Shown here piece by piece: positions 35,230 to 49,623 of a stretch of DNA of 64,000 nt. This DNA comes from Erythroxylum novogranatense (taxonomy: Eukaryota; Streptophyta; Magnoliopsida; Malpighiales; Erythroxylaceae), in the NCBI GenBank assembly GCA_029891385.1, contig CM057229.1, forward strand, positions 1,612,001 to 1,676,000, read 5' to 3'. Under the pieces are notes generated by a model. That model made no database searches. It was given only the letters and a program-made list of their open reading frames with translations, and was not told the origin of the DNA. A program made the translations under genes and the position numbers. Every line of letters starts with the position of its first letter. The first letter of the stretch is position 1.

Positions 35230-36290
35230 TTCAAATTTATCTAGTTTTAGTTCACAAAGTTAAAATTCAACCTATATATTTAACCTAATTAGTTTAATTT
35301 GTTTCTATCCTCAAATAGAATGCAAAAGTTTAACTCCTAATATATTCACGCGAACTTTTGATTTTGCATCAAAAGAATTAATTACACTTAAACATTAAAA
35401 GGCTTCAACTCTCCAAAATTTCATGTATATTACTTAATTTTGTCTGTGAACGAGATTAAATGAAGTAAATCTTTCACTAGGATTCTAAATTTTAATTTAA
35501 AAGACTAATTAAATAGACTTAAAACAATTAAAAGGCTTTAACAAGATTAAATTAAGTGGACATTTTTTTACTAGTTTAAAACGATTTCAATTTTAATATC
35601 TTCTAAACCTTAAGTATAAGTTCTAATTCCCAAATTTTGTTCACGCATATTGTTTAATTTTGTCAAAGACCAATTGAACAGACCTAAAACTTCAAAGGAT
35701 TTTAATGAGATTAAATTAAACAAATTATATTAGAAGGATCAGGCTTAACTATAATAAAATTTAATTTTAAGTGTAATAAACTATAAAATTTCAACCTTCA
35801 AAATTTTATTCAAGAATATTGTTTATCTTTTTAATTTGATAGACTTAAACATTTAAAAGATCTTAACAACATATAAAAGAAAATATTTAACCATGTTCAT
35901 GATTAACTAAGACAAGTTCAATTTGTTTCAAAAACTAATAAAAGTTTAATATTTTTAAATCTCAAATTGCAACAGAAGTTTTAGTTCCCAAAACTTTAAA
36001 GTATCTCATTTAACTTTTTATAAGAAAATTTTAATCGACCATAAAACTTAAAAGACTTCAATGAGATTCATTTAAACAAATTTTCACACGGCTCGAGTTA
36101 AAATTTTCTAATTTAATGTATTTTAAACCTATCATACAAATCATTGTAATTTCCACAATAGTATTTAATTGTATCATTTAACTTTGCCCAAGACAAATTA
36201 GATAGGACCTAAACATTTAACTTGGCCCAAGACAAATTAGATAAGACCTAAACATTTAACTGAGATTAAATTATGATTTTTTTTCAATAG
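35230..36290. repeat. Degenerate tandem array, units about 165-190 bp
   Basis: Recurring anchors are a GACyTAAAACwTnAAAAGGmTTTAA-type block at about 35,381, 35,516, 35,682, 35,843 and 36,036, and a CCAAAATTTnnTTCA...ATTGTTTAAnTTT block at about 35,414, 35,632, 35,801, 35,989 and 36,156. Spacing is mostly 160-195 bp. It looks like an old, decayed minisatellite or satellite. No coding content. Confidence 0.55.
36175..36252. repeat. 39-bp tandem duplication
   Basis: Units 36,175-36,213 and 36,214-36,252 (CATTTAACTTTGCCCAAGA... and CATTTAACTTGGCCCAAGA...) differ at two visible positions, with a partial third unit after them. It sits at the end of the larger degenerate array and is much younger. 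Confidence 0.9.
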
Positions 36291-37126
36291 GTTAAGATCT
36301 AAAAGTTCTTAATTTGTTTTATTGTAATCTTTAAAAGATCATAGATCCAGTCATTTTGAAATAAGTGACTCTTTTCCCTACGTAAAGTTCAACTAGATTG
36401 TCATTTTAGAATTTTAAAACATTCCAGTTCGTCAACTTTATTTTATGAATTGAGTTGAACTTAAAATCTGGACGCACAGGTTTCAGTAAAATCTAAAGCC
36501 TAGAGATTAAATATAACTCGCCCATTTGAAATGGGCTTAAATTGGACTTGACACTATATAGCCCATAAAAAGAAAAGTAACATATACAATTTAAAGAAAT
36601 TTATTCAGTATTAAGTATCCTTTAATATGCAATATATAATTTTCTATTAAAACAAGGAACATTAAATTTATAACACTTCTCGTATAAACCATCAACAATA
36701 TAGTATACAATCATATTTTCTTTAGAAAAGCATTATCGTCATAAAAGATTAAAATTTGAATTATATATTTTCTAGGATGAAATAGGTTGAATATCAAAAG
36801 AAAAAACCAATTGAATACGTAAAACTAGATAAGACGAGAAAATTCTGTAATCGATAAGCAGATGATTTTAAAGTGGTGTCTTAATTCTCAACTCAAATTA
36901 TAACCAGATGCCATCCTAAAAACTAGAGTTCAAACGTGACAGAATCTTCAATTCGAGTTTTTTCGGTTAGATACGTGATATAATATAATGCATAAAATTA
37001 ACATTACCTACAATCATGCGTTAAAAAATTAATCCTTATCTTTAAAAATAAACGTCGGAATTTTATCGTATTAAAATTTTCATCTTTTCTGGTGCTCAAC
37101 TATCCCCCGGTAAGTAAGTTAACTGC

Positions 37127-37253
37127 TATTTATAGAAGTTATCACTAAACAAGCATATGCTCTAAACATATTTATAGAAGTTATCGCTAAACAAGCATAT
37201 GCTCTAAACATATTTATAGAAGTTATCACTAAACAAGCATTATGCTCTAAACA
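37127..37253. repeat. 42-bp tandem triplication downstream of the cysteine protease gene
   Basis: Three units (37,127-37,168, 37,169-37,210, 37,211-37,253) beginning TATTTATAGAAGTTATC are nearly identical; the second has one G for A and the third one extra T. They lie 230-360 bases past the stop codon of the protease gene on its 3' side. Confidence 0.93.
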
Positions 37254-37486
37254 TATAAAAGCAGTAGATATTCATTACATCATAGTAAACAATAGCATCA
37301 TGTATATGAGCAGCAGCTAGCTCTTATCGCACTTTCTACGAGGCAAATTCATTAAGTTGTTACATTTATGTAAGATTTGATGGCATTGCACACTAAATTC
37401 GTGCATACGCACATATATATATACACACAATAGCAGATAACCATATATGATTTTAGCAAATATAGCTTACCGGAAATAATGATGAT

Positions 37487-39568
<2,082 letters not shown>

Positions 39569-39605
39569 TTTTCTTCAGAGGAGTGTAGAAACTGTACTAT
39601 AACAG

Positions 39606-39692
39606 GCGGATATTTATGAGAGCAGAACTATTTCAGTGACTCCAATTCTTCGGCGAGAGATAACAACACCACCATTGCGATCTTGACACGTG
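39606..39692 (-). promoter_or_regulatory. TATA-like box and ABRE/G-box of the RD19-like gene
   Basis: On the minus strand CATAAATATCC lies at about 39,609-39,619, some 45 bases before the start codon. GACACGTGTC, a perfect palindrome around CACGTG at 39,687-39,692, lies about 120 bases upstream. ACACGTGTC-type sites bind ABF/AREB factors, which fits the drought response known for RD19; the role here is inferred. Confidence 0.5.
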
Positions 39693-39719
39693 TCATTTAT
39701 TTTTGTCCAGGGAATAAAT

Positions 39720-39999
39720 CACTAGAAAACAATTTTGAAATTGATACGATGACGACTACTTGAATATGCATAAACGACTGACTTGCATTCATTGGCATAA
39801 GCCAAACATCTCAATGAAGTTTTATCGCAAAGTCTAAAAACAGGAACTTACAACACGATTGGCTACAGGCTACAGCAACACAATTCAAACAAAATTAGTA
39901 CCAGGACTTCAAGTTGGTTACGGAACTAGCAAATGAATTGCCGGACCCACTTGAAAAGGGCACGTTTGAATTTCATGCCATAGGTCGGATTAGGACTTG
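39720..39999. other. Spacer upstream of the RD19-like promoter
   Basis: No open frame or repeat of note is seen before the family A repeat begins. Confidence 0.4.
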
Positions 40000-40740
40000 A
40001 TTAATTTAATTTTTTATTATAAATTTTTTAAAATTACTTTATTTTAAAATAAAATATAAATTTTAGCGTCGTTTTTCGTTAAGCGTTAGAGAGTTAATAT
40101 GCATTATTTCCTACTATATATGCCTTAAAAATGATTATTTAACTGTAAAATAAAAAGTACTTTTTAATAGATATAGTTTGTTGGCAACTAAAATATAATT
40201 TTTAAAATCTCAAATTTAAAGTTTCTCAAAAAGTATTTTTAAGGTAGATTTTCGATCAATTAATAAACCTATTTTTAGTTCCTTTTATCCTTATATTTTA
40301 TACATAATTTACAATACTTCAAACTCATCTTTACGTTTATTTTAGGATATCTAATATTATTTAACATTTTATATATTTTAATATTTATTTTATATTCGTT
40401 GTATTTATGTCATGATCTATATAAAGATTTGGTTGAATATATTTTTATTTATATTTCATATGGTTTAAAATTATAAAATAATTAATATATTATGCTTTAC
40501 ATATTGTTTAATACACTTTAAGTAATATTTATATGCATAAATAATTTTGATTACAAAATAAAATATGGTTAAAATTAATAAAATTGATTTTTATTTTTAT
40601 GTTGTCAAAAAGATATCTTATATATTTCTTTTTAAAAGATATTTTTAATTGACAACCAAATAAACAACTAACTTCTTAAAAACTCTTCAATAAAAAGTTC
40701 TACTAATATAAGCTCATCTAAACAAATATTTATTCTTTTA
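40000..40740 (+). mobile_element. MITE-like AT-rich repeat, family A copy 3
   Basis: It aligns in order with 5511-6150: TAACTGTAAAATAAAAAG near 40,139, GGCAACTAAAATATAA near 40,184, ATGGTTTAAAATTATA near 40,459, and TTTTATGTTGTCAAA near 40,598, ending in an ACTAATATAAGCTCATC block. No coding content. Confidence 0.6.
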
Positions 40741-41508
40741 ACTTTCAATCGTGTTGAATTTAATAATAATACATTAAATTAATAAATTAACTCCATATTT
40801 TATAATTAATTATGTTTAAAATATTATCAAAATAAAAATTAGGCAAATTTTGTTTTCAATCAAAATTAAAGAATTTAGTTTAAATTTGACCAAATTTTAT
40901 AATAAATTAAAACTTTTAAAAAATCAGACTAAAAATGTTTAAACTTGTATTAGTTTAAAATTTAAAATTTATAATAAAACAAAGTCATTTTAAATTTTAA
41001 AAATATTTAATTGGACCAAGCCCAACCATAAAATTTAGAGCTGATCAGATTAAATGTAGGGCTTTAACTTCAAAAGACGAACCGAGTGAAATTCCAAATC
41101 GTTTACTTCTGTACTAAAAATCCCACAATCGTTGCGTCAACCTTTGCTGGCGATGCTTAAACCACAAGATTTATCACTAAAGAAAATCTTGACCAGTTCT
41201 CTACTACGTAAGGCATCAGATTAAACAATGAAGTAAAATCTACATCACCATGTAGAAGATAAGCGGCTAATATTTTTATTGTTCATAGTTAGGAAGTTGT
41301 ACAATTCATAATCAATCTAATCTACTTGTAAACATGGTAAAGTAACAAAACGACTTATGCCATAAATACAAGTGCTCTTAATCAGAAATTCACCATAGAT
41401 ATCCTTCAAAGTTCTACATTTTTTGTTATGTTAATAAGAGTTACTCTATGCCCATTTCCCAAATCAGGGAACCTTGTAGATGCTCTATTTTAGCTCAGCA
41501 TTACATGA
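40741..41508. other. AT-rich spacer and probable 3' end of the TFIIF beta transcript
   Basis: 40,741-41,050 is AT-rich; 41,250-41,508 probably holds the 3'-UTR of the minus-strand TFIIF beta gene. No other gene seen. Confidence 0.45.
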
Positions 41509-44457
41509 TTAATCACCACCTGTATCCTCAACTGTTTTCTTGTATTCTGGCTTCAGCTCGTAAGTTCCTTGATTTGTTCCCCGCTTATTGTACACGCAAA
41601 GCTCGTTCAATATCTCCTTCAAGAATTGCTGCAAATACAGAGAAAAAGTATATACATTTATCAGTAAACTATATTTAAATTCTGCGTGAACCAGCATCCG
41701 CAATTATCTAATGGCCGACACGAGAGAACGAATCAAATGGACAGAATATATGTGTATTGACGTCAAATTTTAAATCGAGAATCACCAAGAAAAGCATAAA
41801 GCATTTTAAGAAGTATGTTCAATAATAGCACTTCAACCTTTCCCTCTATCATCAGAATGAAATATCAGAAGCCATACCGCTGGTTGGTCAGTTTCTTGGA
41901 CTAGCTGCTTTAGTGCCCAATTTGGCTGTCTTTCAAATAACTTGAACATAATATCTTCTAATTCTGCACGATCCCTCCTAGTCCTCTTCATATCGGTTTG
42001 TTTAACAGGAGCCGTTTTCTTCTTATCCTGCTCAATATAACAAATCACAAAGATTTACCGTTTGGCCTTCCAGTTCAGTTATTTAGAAAGCAAAACCAAT
42101 TCATGTATTGAATGTCAAGGAATAAACAATAATGTACCTTGGAGCTTGATGAAATCAAGCCAACCATGCCAGGCATAGGTCTCATATGAACACCACGGTC
42201 ATTATCAATCACCTGTATTTGTCTATTCTTAATCATCGACTTATTTGTCCTCTCACGGCATAACTTTCCGTACTCCTCGATATCTTCACCATGGGGCTTC
42301 ATGTCAAACTTATGTTCTACTTTACCTTCCATAGCAACTTTCCCTACAAATAAAGGAATAATTTTTGTTTTTCCTCTGTAAACTAAAAAGTAACATAAAG
42401 CAAAGTTTCTAAGCAAGATCACATAATCATGAATAACTATATCAAACATATTTTAATTCGACTGCATTAGGTCAACACAAAACACCTATCAAATCGAAAG
42501 GTTTAGGTCTTCTCCACAAGACTTGACCTATTTTTGCATTTTGTTAATGAAAAGGGAATAATTCTCAATTGTAACACTAAAAATTTGGCATGTCAAACAA
42601 GGATTCAAACAATAATATTTAACAGGAGCGTTAGTATACACTGACTAATACTATTCATCAAATCAAAACATGGATTCCTCACAGAAATTGAAAACAGTGT
42701 TACTGCTTCAGAATCAAATTTTAATGACACAAAATCAAGGTGAATGTAGACAACCTACAGAAACATCAAATGCAATTACATTTGCTTCCAAGTCAATAAA
42801 AAACAGAATTTCACAACATCTAAACCCTCACGGGACAATTTTTCAAATGATATATGCTAAAAAATCATTAGAAGACTCTTATGAATAATAAGGGAATAAA
42901 CCTTTATCTGGCAAAGTACCTGCAACTTTTTGTAGGTTCAATAAAGTTTTAGGCAGATTCATCACATCTCTATTTATGTAATGACTAACACTATTCATCA
43001 CTTCCAAACATAATTTACTTAAATTTAACAACAGTTCTACTGTTTAAAATTCCCAAAAAGCAAAAAATCATGACAGCTAAACCTTCACTGAAGAACTCTT
43101 CATGAGTTAAACATGTAAAATATGAAACTAGATCTTACCTTGACCTGTCTCGGAGAAGACACACATAGGGACAAAGTCTTTGAACATATTCAAAGAATAA
43201 GTCTTTGGTGTATTCCCAACTTCAGAACCAGCCATCTCCATGGTGAACTAATAAAAATTAAACAAACGTGAGAAATATTAAACGACGAGTTTGATGGGAT
43301 AGCAATTTTGTATTCTAACTTATGCCAGAGGCAATAAACTGGAGATCAAAAACAGAAAGAAAGAAAAGAAAGCAGGTACTCCAAAAAGCTAGACCATATA
43401 GCCTATCTTCATTTTATCTGGACATGAAAGAAGTTTATTTGGACATGTTAGGAATTTGCCTTCACAATATACTTCATTGTTTCTACAATGAATACTCCCA
43501 ACTATCAAAGTCAGAATTGCTATACTTCAGAAATTAAGCATAAGTTCGTAAAATAAGTTAACAGAGTAATGGAAATGAAACAATAAAAGCAAGTTAATTG
43601 TTTATACGATTCCATCCTTCTCTGTACATCATTCAATATCTCCTGAATCCATATCAGTGATATTTGTAAATAAGCTGTGTTTTAGAAAAAACAGGTCCAT
43701 TAGACTAACTTCATAACAATTCCCGTCGGCCTGTAGGCATACTACATTAAAATCGCTGCCTAAAGAACTGCAAGAGATTGTTTGAAAATCAGCAAACAAC
43801 CTCATTCGTAAAAGAACCAGACATATTGAATGAAAGGCATCTAAAAAGATAACCACAAAAGCAAGAACGACACAAATTTTCAAAAGATGCCTATTCCTGA
43901 AGCAACCAGAAGGTCAACAGATCTTTCCCAAGCAGCCAAGCATAACAATGTCAAATCACTGCATTACATCTCTTCCACAAGAAAAATAAAACGGTGAACA
44001 AAATCCACCACAGATTGAAAACCCAAGTCGCAAATCAGATAATTAAGAACGAAACAATTGACACTACATTGAGACAAAGTACAAGCAGAACCTCGAGAAT
44101 TGCTCAACTAAGTTCAGACGCTTCTAGGGTTGCAGTCAAATCTAAGCGGTAAAAGCCATCAGATCAACAAAATCCTACTCAACCCATCATCTATAAAGAA
44201 GTATAACAAGGCAGCAAAACAACAGCCGAAAATTCGAACTGAAACAAGAATACCTCTAAAGAGGAGGGATCATCGGCTTGAAGAGGATCGAGCGAGAGAA
44301 CGACCTTAGCGAGAGGATGAGACTCCGAAGAAGAGGATTGACTCTGCCACGACTTCGCCACCGATAACGGACACTTCATCAACCACACCGATCTATCGGA
44401 CTTAACAGTCTCAAGAAACCCACCGCCAGTCCCAAAACTACTTCGATCTTCGTCCAT
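41509..44457 (-). CDS. Transcription initiation factor TFIIF subunit beta (RAP30 type)
   Basis: TFIIF escorts RNA polymerase II to the promoter and takes part in start-site selection in the nucleus. Exons on the minus strand are 44,457-44,254, 43,247-43,139, 42,343-42,138, 42,027-41,878 and 41,628-41,509, joined at GT-AG sites with the frame kept throughout, giving 262 aa, the usual length in plants. The N-terminal dimerisation domain includes SDRSVWLMKCPLSVAKSWQ, KVVLSLDPLQADDPSSLE, FTMEMAG, YSLNMFKDFVPMCVFSE and GKVEHKFDMKP. The C-terminal winged helix, which binds DNA, runs from RRDRAELEDIMFKLFERQ to LKEILNELCVYNKRGTNQG and YELKPEYKK. I chose the ATG at 44,457 (MDEDRSSFGTGGG), which matches the family length; the same frame stays open upstream to an ATG at 44,595, so a 46-residue basic extension is possible but unusual. 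Confidence 0.94.
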
Positions 44458-44904
44458 ATCGGGACTTTCCCTTCTTTGTTTGTTTCCAGGGAAAACCCGC
44501 TTCTCCTTCGCGCTTTTGGATTCCAGTTTGGCGTTTAGAGTAGGTCTTCTCTTGGTCTTAGTTTTATTGACAATGTTGTCCGAACTCGAGAACAAAACTA
44601 GAATCCAAACGTCTTGCCTAAAATAATAGAATGTGCGACGACGTCACTTGCCTCACGAGTTACGCATTATAATATTTGCCGCGAACCGGTTAAGTTGCCA
44701 TAGATTAACATGGACTCTATAAGGGCTTTAGCCCAAAGTAGTAACTGGAAGATATAAAACGAAGGTCCATTTCTTCATTAGATTTCTGAAAGATCACTAC
44801 AGCGATTACACACAAACGCAGAAATAAACCAACAAAGACTGTTGATCATGATAAAGATAAAGTACAAATCCCTAGGAACACACTAATTCCAACTATGAAC
44901 ATAC

Positions 44905-45348
<444 letters not shown>

Positions 45349-45407
45349 CTATAAGACTCTTGGAGCGTTTGTTTCTTGGGAAAGCGATGTAGAGAAGTGT
45401 GCAACGA

Positions 45408-45420
45408 GGTGATATTTATG
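45408..45420 (-). promoter_or_regulatory. TATA box of the histone H3.1 gene
   Basis: Read on the minus strand, CATAAATATCACC lies about 95-105 bases before the H3 start codon. A degenerate histone octamer-like ACGGATC lies further upstream at about 45,585-45,591 (canonical plant form CGCGGATC); that one is weak. Confidence 0.5.
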
Positions 45421-46022
45421 GTAGAGGAGCTCAGAGCAGCGGGAAGTTGAAAATTTTGGGGTCTCGACGGGGGTTAGTAACGAGTAAGCAATTTAGACTT
45501 GGGATGGGCGGGAGTGTGAATTTGAACCGTAGATTATTAGATTATCGACGGTTGTGATTATTCATTGTACTAGACTGGGATAGAGATCCGTGTGGGGGTC
45601 GAATAACCAATAGGAACAATTCACGTGGCGACAAGTATAATTCGGGCATTTCTTGTCAGCCGTTGTTGTAATCAACGGTGCAGAGAGCTTAGAGAAATCT
45701 ATGGCATGGATCGCCATCATGGCGAGTGTAAGTCTATTAATTATATATATTGTGTTGAAATTACATTCAATTTTCCAGTTTAAAATTATCTTATATTTTC
45801 ACGTTTCAAAACGATGTTATAAATTATTTGCCAAAAGAAATTTTATCCTCTAAAATATTTACTGTTTTTTTAACTTGAAATTAATGATATTTTATTTCAA
45901 TATCATAGTTTTCTAATTTTACAAAAACCTTTATAACATTTATATAAAATAAAATTTTGATAAATACTATGTATTAAAATATAGGCAATTATATCTTATT
46001 GTTTAATTTTAGACGACAAGTT
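45421..46022. other. H3.1 upstream region and spacer before the Copia-type element
   Basis: 45,421-45,700 is the presumed H3.1 promoter. Past 45,740 the sequence is AT-rich without gene content. Confidence 0.45.
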
Positions 46023-47306
46023 TGATAAGGATTATAATTCTAAATCAACATAGGATTTAATGAACATCCTATCTTAGAGATAATGACTACCTACAATAAC
46101 ATATTTTTAGAGATGTGACTTGATAATTGCAGCTAAATTATTGACGTGATTCGTCTAAGATATGGGCTGAATGTTGTCATCTTTTGTAAGTAAAAATTGA
46201 CATACTTTAGATGACATAGCAGCTGAATTTCCAGGGTTATTGTCGATGATGTTTGGAGCTGATTATATTGTTATAGAAGTCCATCTGTTACAAACTTCTC
46301 TTTGGTGCAATAAGTGACCAAGGCAAAATCCTTGTAGCTGGCCTTTTCTTTTGCCTTTGTCGTTGATTGGATGGTCCTTTTAGCAATTGTGATTTTTTAT
46401 CTTGAGCTTTACGTAACTTGACTTGTTGATCTATTATTAAGTGTTGTGTTTTGGTTGATTATATGATTTTTTGCAGTTAGGTATTTTTCTATTATTCAAC
46501 AATAATTTAGGGCGTTCTTTGGGAGTTTTGCAGCTGATTTTTTTTTTTTTGATTTTCTTATCATTATCGTGTTGTTGTTCATTGTCGGTGATATGTTGAT
46601 TGTGTAGCTGTCTTTTGCTATTTGTAATGTACAAAAATTTCAGAATTTTTCGTGATCTTAATAGCTACTATACTTGATCTATTTCGTGATTTTTCTGGGC
46701 TGCCTTGGTGAGGCTTTCGGCTGAAAAATATTCAGCATAGGCATGCTGCCGCAATTGTATTTTGGTAACGTTTTAGTGATGAAACGTTTAATCGATTGAT
46801 GTTATTTTGAGGTTGTTGTGCATGGGTTGATCTTTATTCTTCTCGATAATTCACAACAGATATTATTCTACCACTTCTCACACTTTCAGTTGATAAAGCT
46901 ACATATTTAAAGGAGTGTTTTAATCTAAAGTGATTTTTTTGTTTATATCTTTATTGATTTAATCACTTTAGTTATTCAATTATCATTCTTATTATTATAC
47001 AGTGTTGTGAAAATTTTCTATTATGATTAGTACGAGACGATCGTACTGTTAGGTGTGAAATATTTTCACAAATTGTGAGAAAAAGAGGTAGTATCAATGG
47101 TTAAATAGTGTCGACTCAGTAAAGCCTTATATAAAACCATTGTCGTTAGTGAAAGTATTAAGTTTAGTGAAGACCTTTGTAGACGTATATTATGTGTGTC
47201 AAACTGCGTTACCAAATTTTGGTGTTGATTTGCATTGTGCCTTTAATTTTCTATTTTTAATTTTGCTAAATTTTGCAAAACTGCTACACCCCTTCGGAAA
47301 TTTGCA
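46023..47306 (+). repeat. 5' LTR of a gag-only Copia-type element (left edge approximate)
   Basis: It matches about 49,624-51,829 in order: GATGTTTGGAGCTGATTATATTG near 46,248, CAAGGCAAAATCCTTG near 46,320, TTCGTGATCTTAATAG near 46,647, AATTCACAACAGATATTATT near 46,850, CTTCGGAAATTTGCA at 47,292-47,306. It ends in CA just before the primer site TGGTATTAGAGC (47,309-47,320), a one-base variant of the tRNA-iMet site. The left edge is uncertain by about 50 bases because the first part is poorly conserved. Confidence 0.82.
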
Positions 47307-47377
47307 ACTGGTATTAGAGCGGGTCATTAAATTAGAACTTGGTACGTCAAGTTGGTACAGATTCGTGCTTCACAATT

Positions 47378-48960
47378 ATGGCTATAAGAGAAGGGGCGTC
47401 AATTACTAGGGTACCGTTATTAGATGGTTCAAAATATCCTACGTGGAAATCACAGATGAGGGTATTTATTCGGACACAAGGAATAAAAGTGTGGAACTCA
47501 GTTTTAAATGGTCGGACATATCCAGTGACAACTGATGAAAAGGAAGAAGCAGTGCTTAAAGATACATTTGAGTGGACAAGAGCTGATGAAGAGAGAGCGC
47601 TTGGAAATTCCCAAGCCTTGCATGCCATCTTCAGTGCAGTTGATGGAGGTTACTTTGCCATGATAACAACCTGTAAATCAACGAAAGAAGCGTGAGACAC
47701 TTTGTAAACTATATATGAGGGATCAAAATCTGTGATAGCCTCAAAACTTTAGATGTTGGATGTAAGATTTGAAGAGCTAAAGATGGATGAGAGTGAAACC
47801 ATTGGAGATTTCCATTAGAGACTGCGTGACGTAGAAAACCAAGCACATCAACTCGGAAGGAAGTACTTTGACCTAAAATTAGTTAAAAAGACATTGAGAT
47901 CGTTGCCTCCAAGGTTCATACTGAAAATTACAGCAATTGAGGAAACTCATGATATCAATGAATTGTCATTGGTAAAGATAATTGGAATTCTTACCAAATT
48001 TGAGATGAATTTATTTAGGGACAAACAGAAGAGGAACAAAGGATTCACATTATAAGTCAATATTGGTAAAGCCGTGAATGACTTCGAAGATGAATTCGAC
48101 GACAATGAGGATATGAAATTATTGACAAGAAATTTCAGCAAGTGATAAAAGAAAGTGAAGAATGATAGATTCAATTTTAGATAAAACAGTGAAAGCTCAT
48201 CAAATAATAATTCCAAACAATAAGCTAAGACTAAAAAAGGTAAAAGAAAACTGAAGAAAATTCAATGTCATGAATGTCAAGATTTTATAAATGTGTAAGC
48301 TAAATGCACTAACACTTTAAAGAAGAGAAGAGAAATTCTATACAAGTATTTAGAGTAGGAATGAATTCAGAAGTGAGAATGGTATTGAAGAAGAATATGT
48401 AAGTAGTGTTGTTGGTTGCCTTGTATAGTAAAAGTCCAATTGCACACTTAACAGCAACCAAGAAGGAAGAAAATGTTGATGAAAACCTGGAAAATTTAGA
48501 AAATTAAAAAAAAGATGAATTAGTTCAAAGTCTAACCTTTGATTATCAAAGCGATGACAAAAAGAATGATATCTATGAAGCCTATGAGTTAATGTATGCA
48601 AAGTAGTAGGAAACTTGTAAGAATAATGAAAAGTTAAAGAAGGAAAACTCTAATATGAAAAACATCATTTGAGATCTAAAGAAGAAATTATTATCTACAG
48701 TAGATGAGTTGAATGAAACAAATTTGATTTGGTTACTACAAAGTTAGAAAAGTTGCTGAAAATCGGTAAGATCAATCCCCAACGCGTTGGCCATAAAGGT
48801 GAAAGTTCTAATTCTAATGATGAGAACAATGGCACAACCAAATCTATCCAAGAAGAAATCTTAAGGAAGAATCGAAGATATATACCTATATGTCATTTTT
48901 GTGGAGTTATTAAGCACATAAAGATGAAATGTTACAAGTTGTTACAAATGATATTTCAAA
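47378..48960 (+). pseudogene. Decayed Copia-type gag (UBN2 domain and zinc knuckle)
   Basis: The ATG at 47,378 opens MAIREGASITRVPLLDGS, then YPTWKSQMRVFIRTQG and the tryptophan-rich helix of the UBN2/DUF4219 gag family, to a stop at 47,693. The same frame continues with several stops (WDTL, FHxRLRDVENQAHQLG, KKTLRSLPPRF, IEETHDINELSL) to about 48,050. A CCHC zinc knuckle remains at 48,891-48,935 (CHFCGVIKHIKMKC). Not functional. Confidence 0.8.
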
Positions 48961-49623
48961 TGGATCAAAATCGAAAATCTATACACTCTTCAATAAACTT
49001 TCAGTAGCAACCCATGTTACCAAAACATACTTGCGTTAAACAAGGTTAATTGCAAGCACAAGACGTGACAAAGGAAAAATAAGAAATTATCCAAATTCAC
49101 AATTAGTTGCTGCTGTTAAAGAAACTATTCAAACAGAGGATAAGTCAATTGCTTCAGAAAAAGAAATAAACCAGATGGGTGATGACATAGATAATATGAC
49201 AAGGAATAAGATCAGGTTTGAATTTTTTTCGAGGCGCACAAGGATTGCATGCTTTACAGTTTTGAAGTATATGATGTTTATTAAAAAAAGGGTCTGAATG
49301 AGTTAACGTCTAGACTTTTTGATTTTTTAATTTACGAGTTTTATAAGGTTCAGGTGATTGGTGTATGTTTGGATTTTTCCTTACTTGTTGAATAGTATAG
49401 TCGATGTGAGAATGAGGCTCTCCTTGATGATTTCAAAGTTTTGCTTTTGAATGTTGATGTACGGTGTTATGTCGAGAAAATGTTGATACTTGATTGGAGA
49501 CTTATAAGAAGATTTAGATTTTCTATTATTTGGTTTTTCAAGTTTTATCTTGATTTCTTTCTATATCATGGGCTGTATGAATTTGAGTAATTTGTATTTG
49601 TATGATTTATGTGAGGAGGAGAT

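Noticed and set aside
37127..37253. CRISPR-like array
   Set aside because: The units are directly adjacent without spacers and lie in a plant nuclear context; it is a plain tandem repeat.
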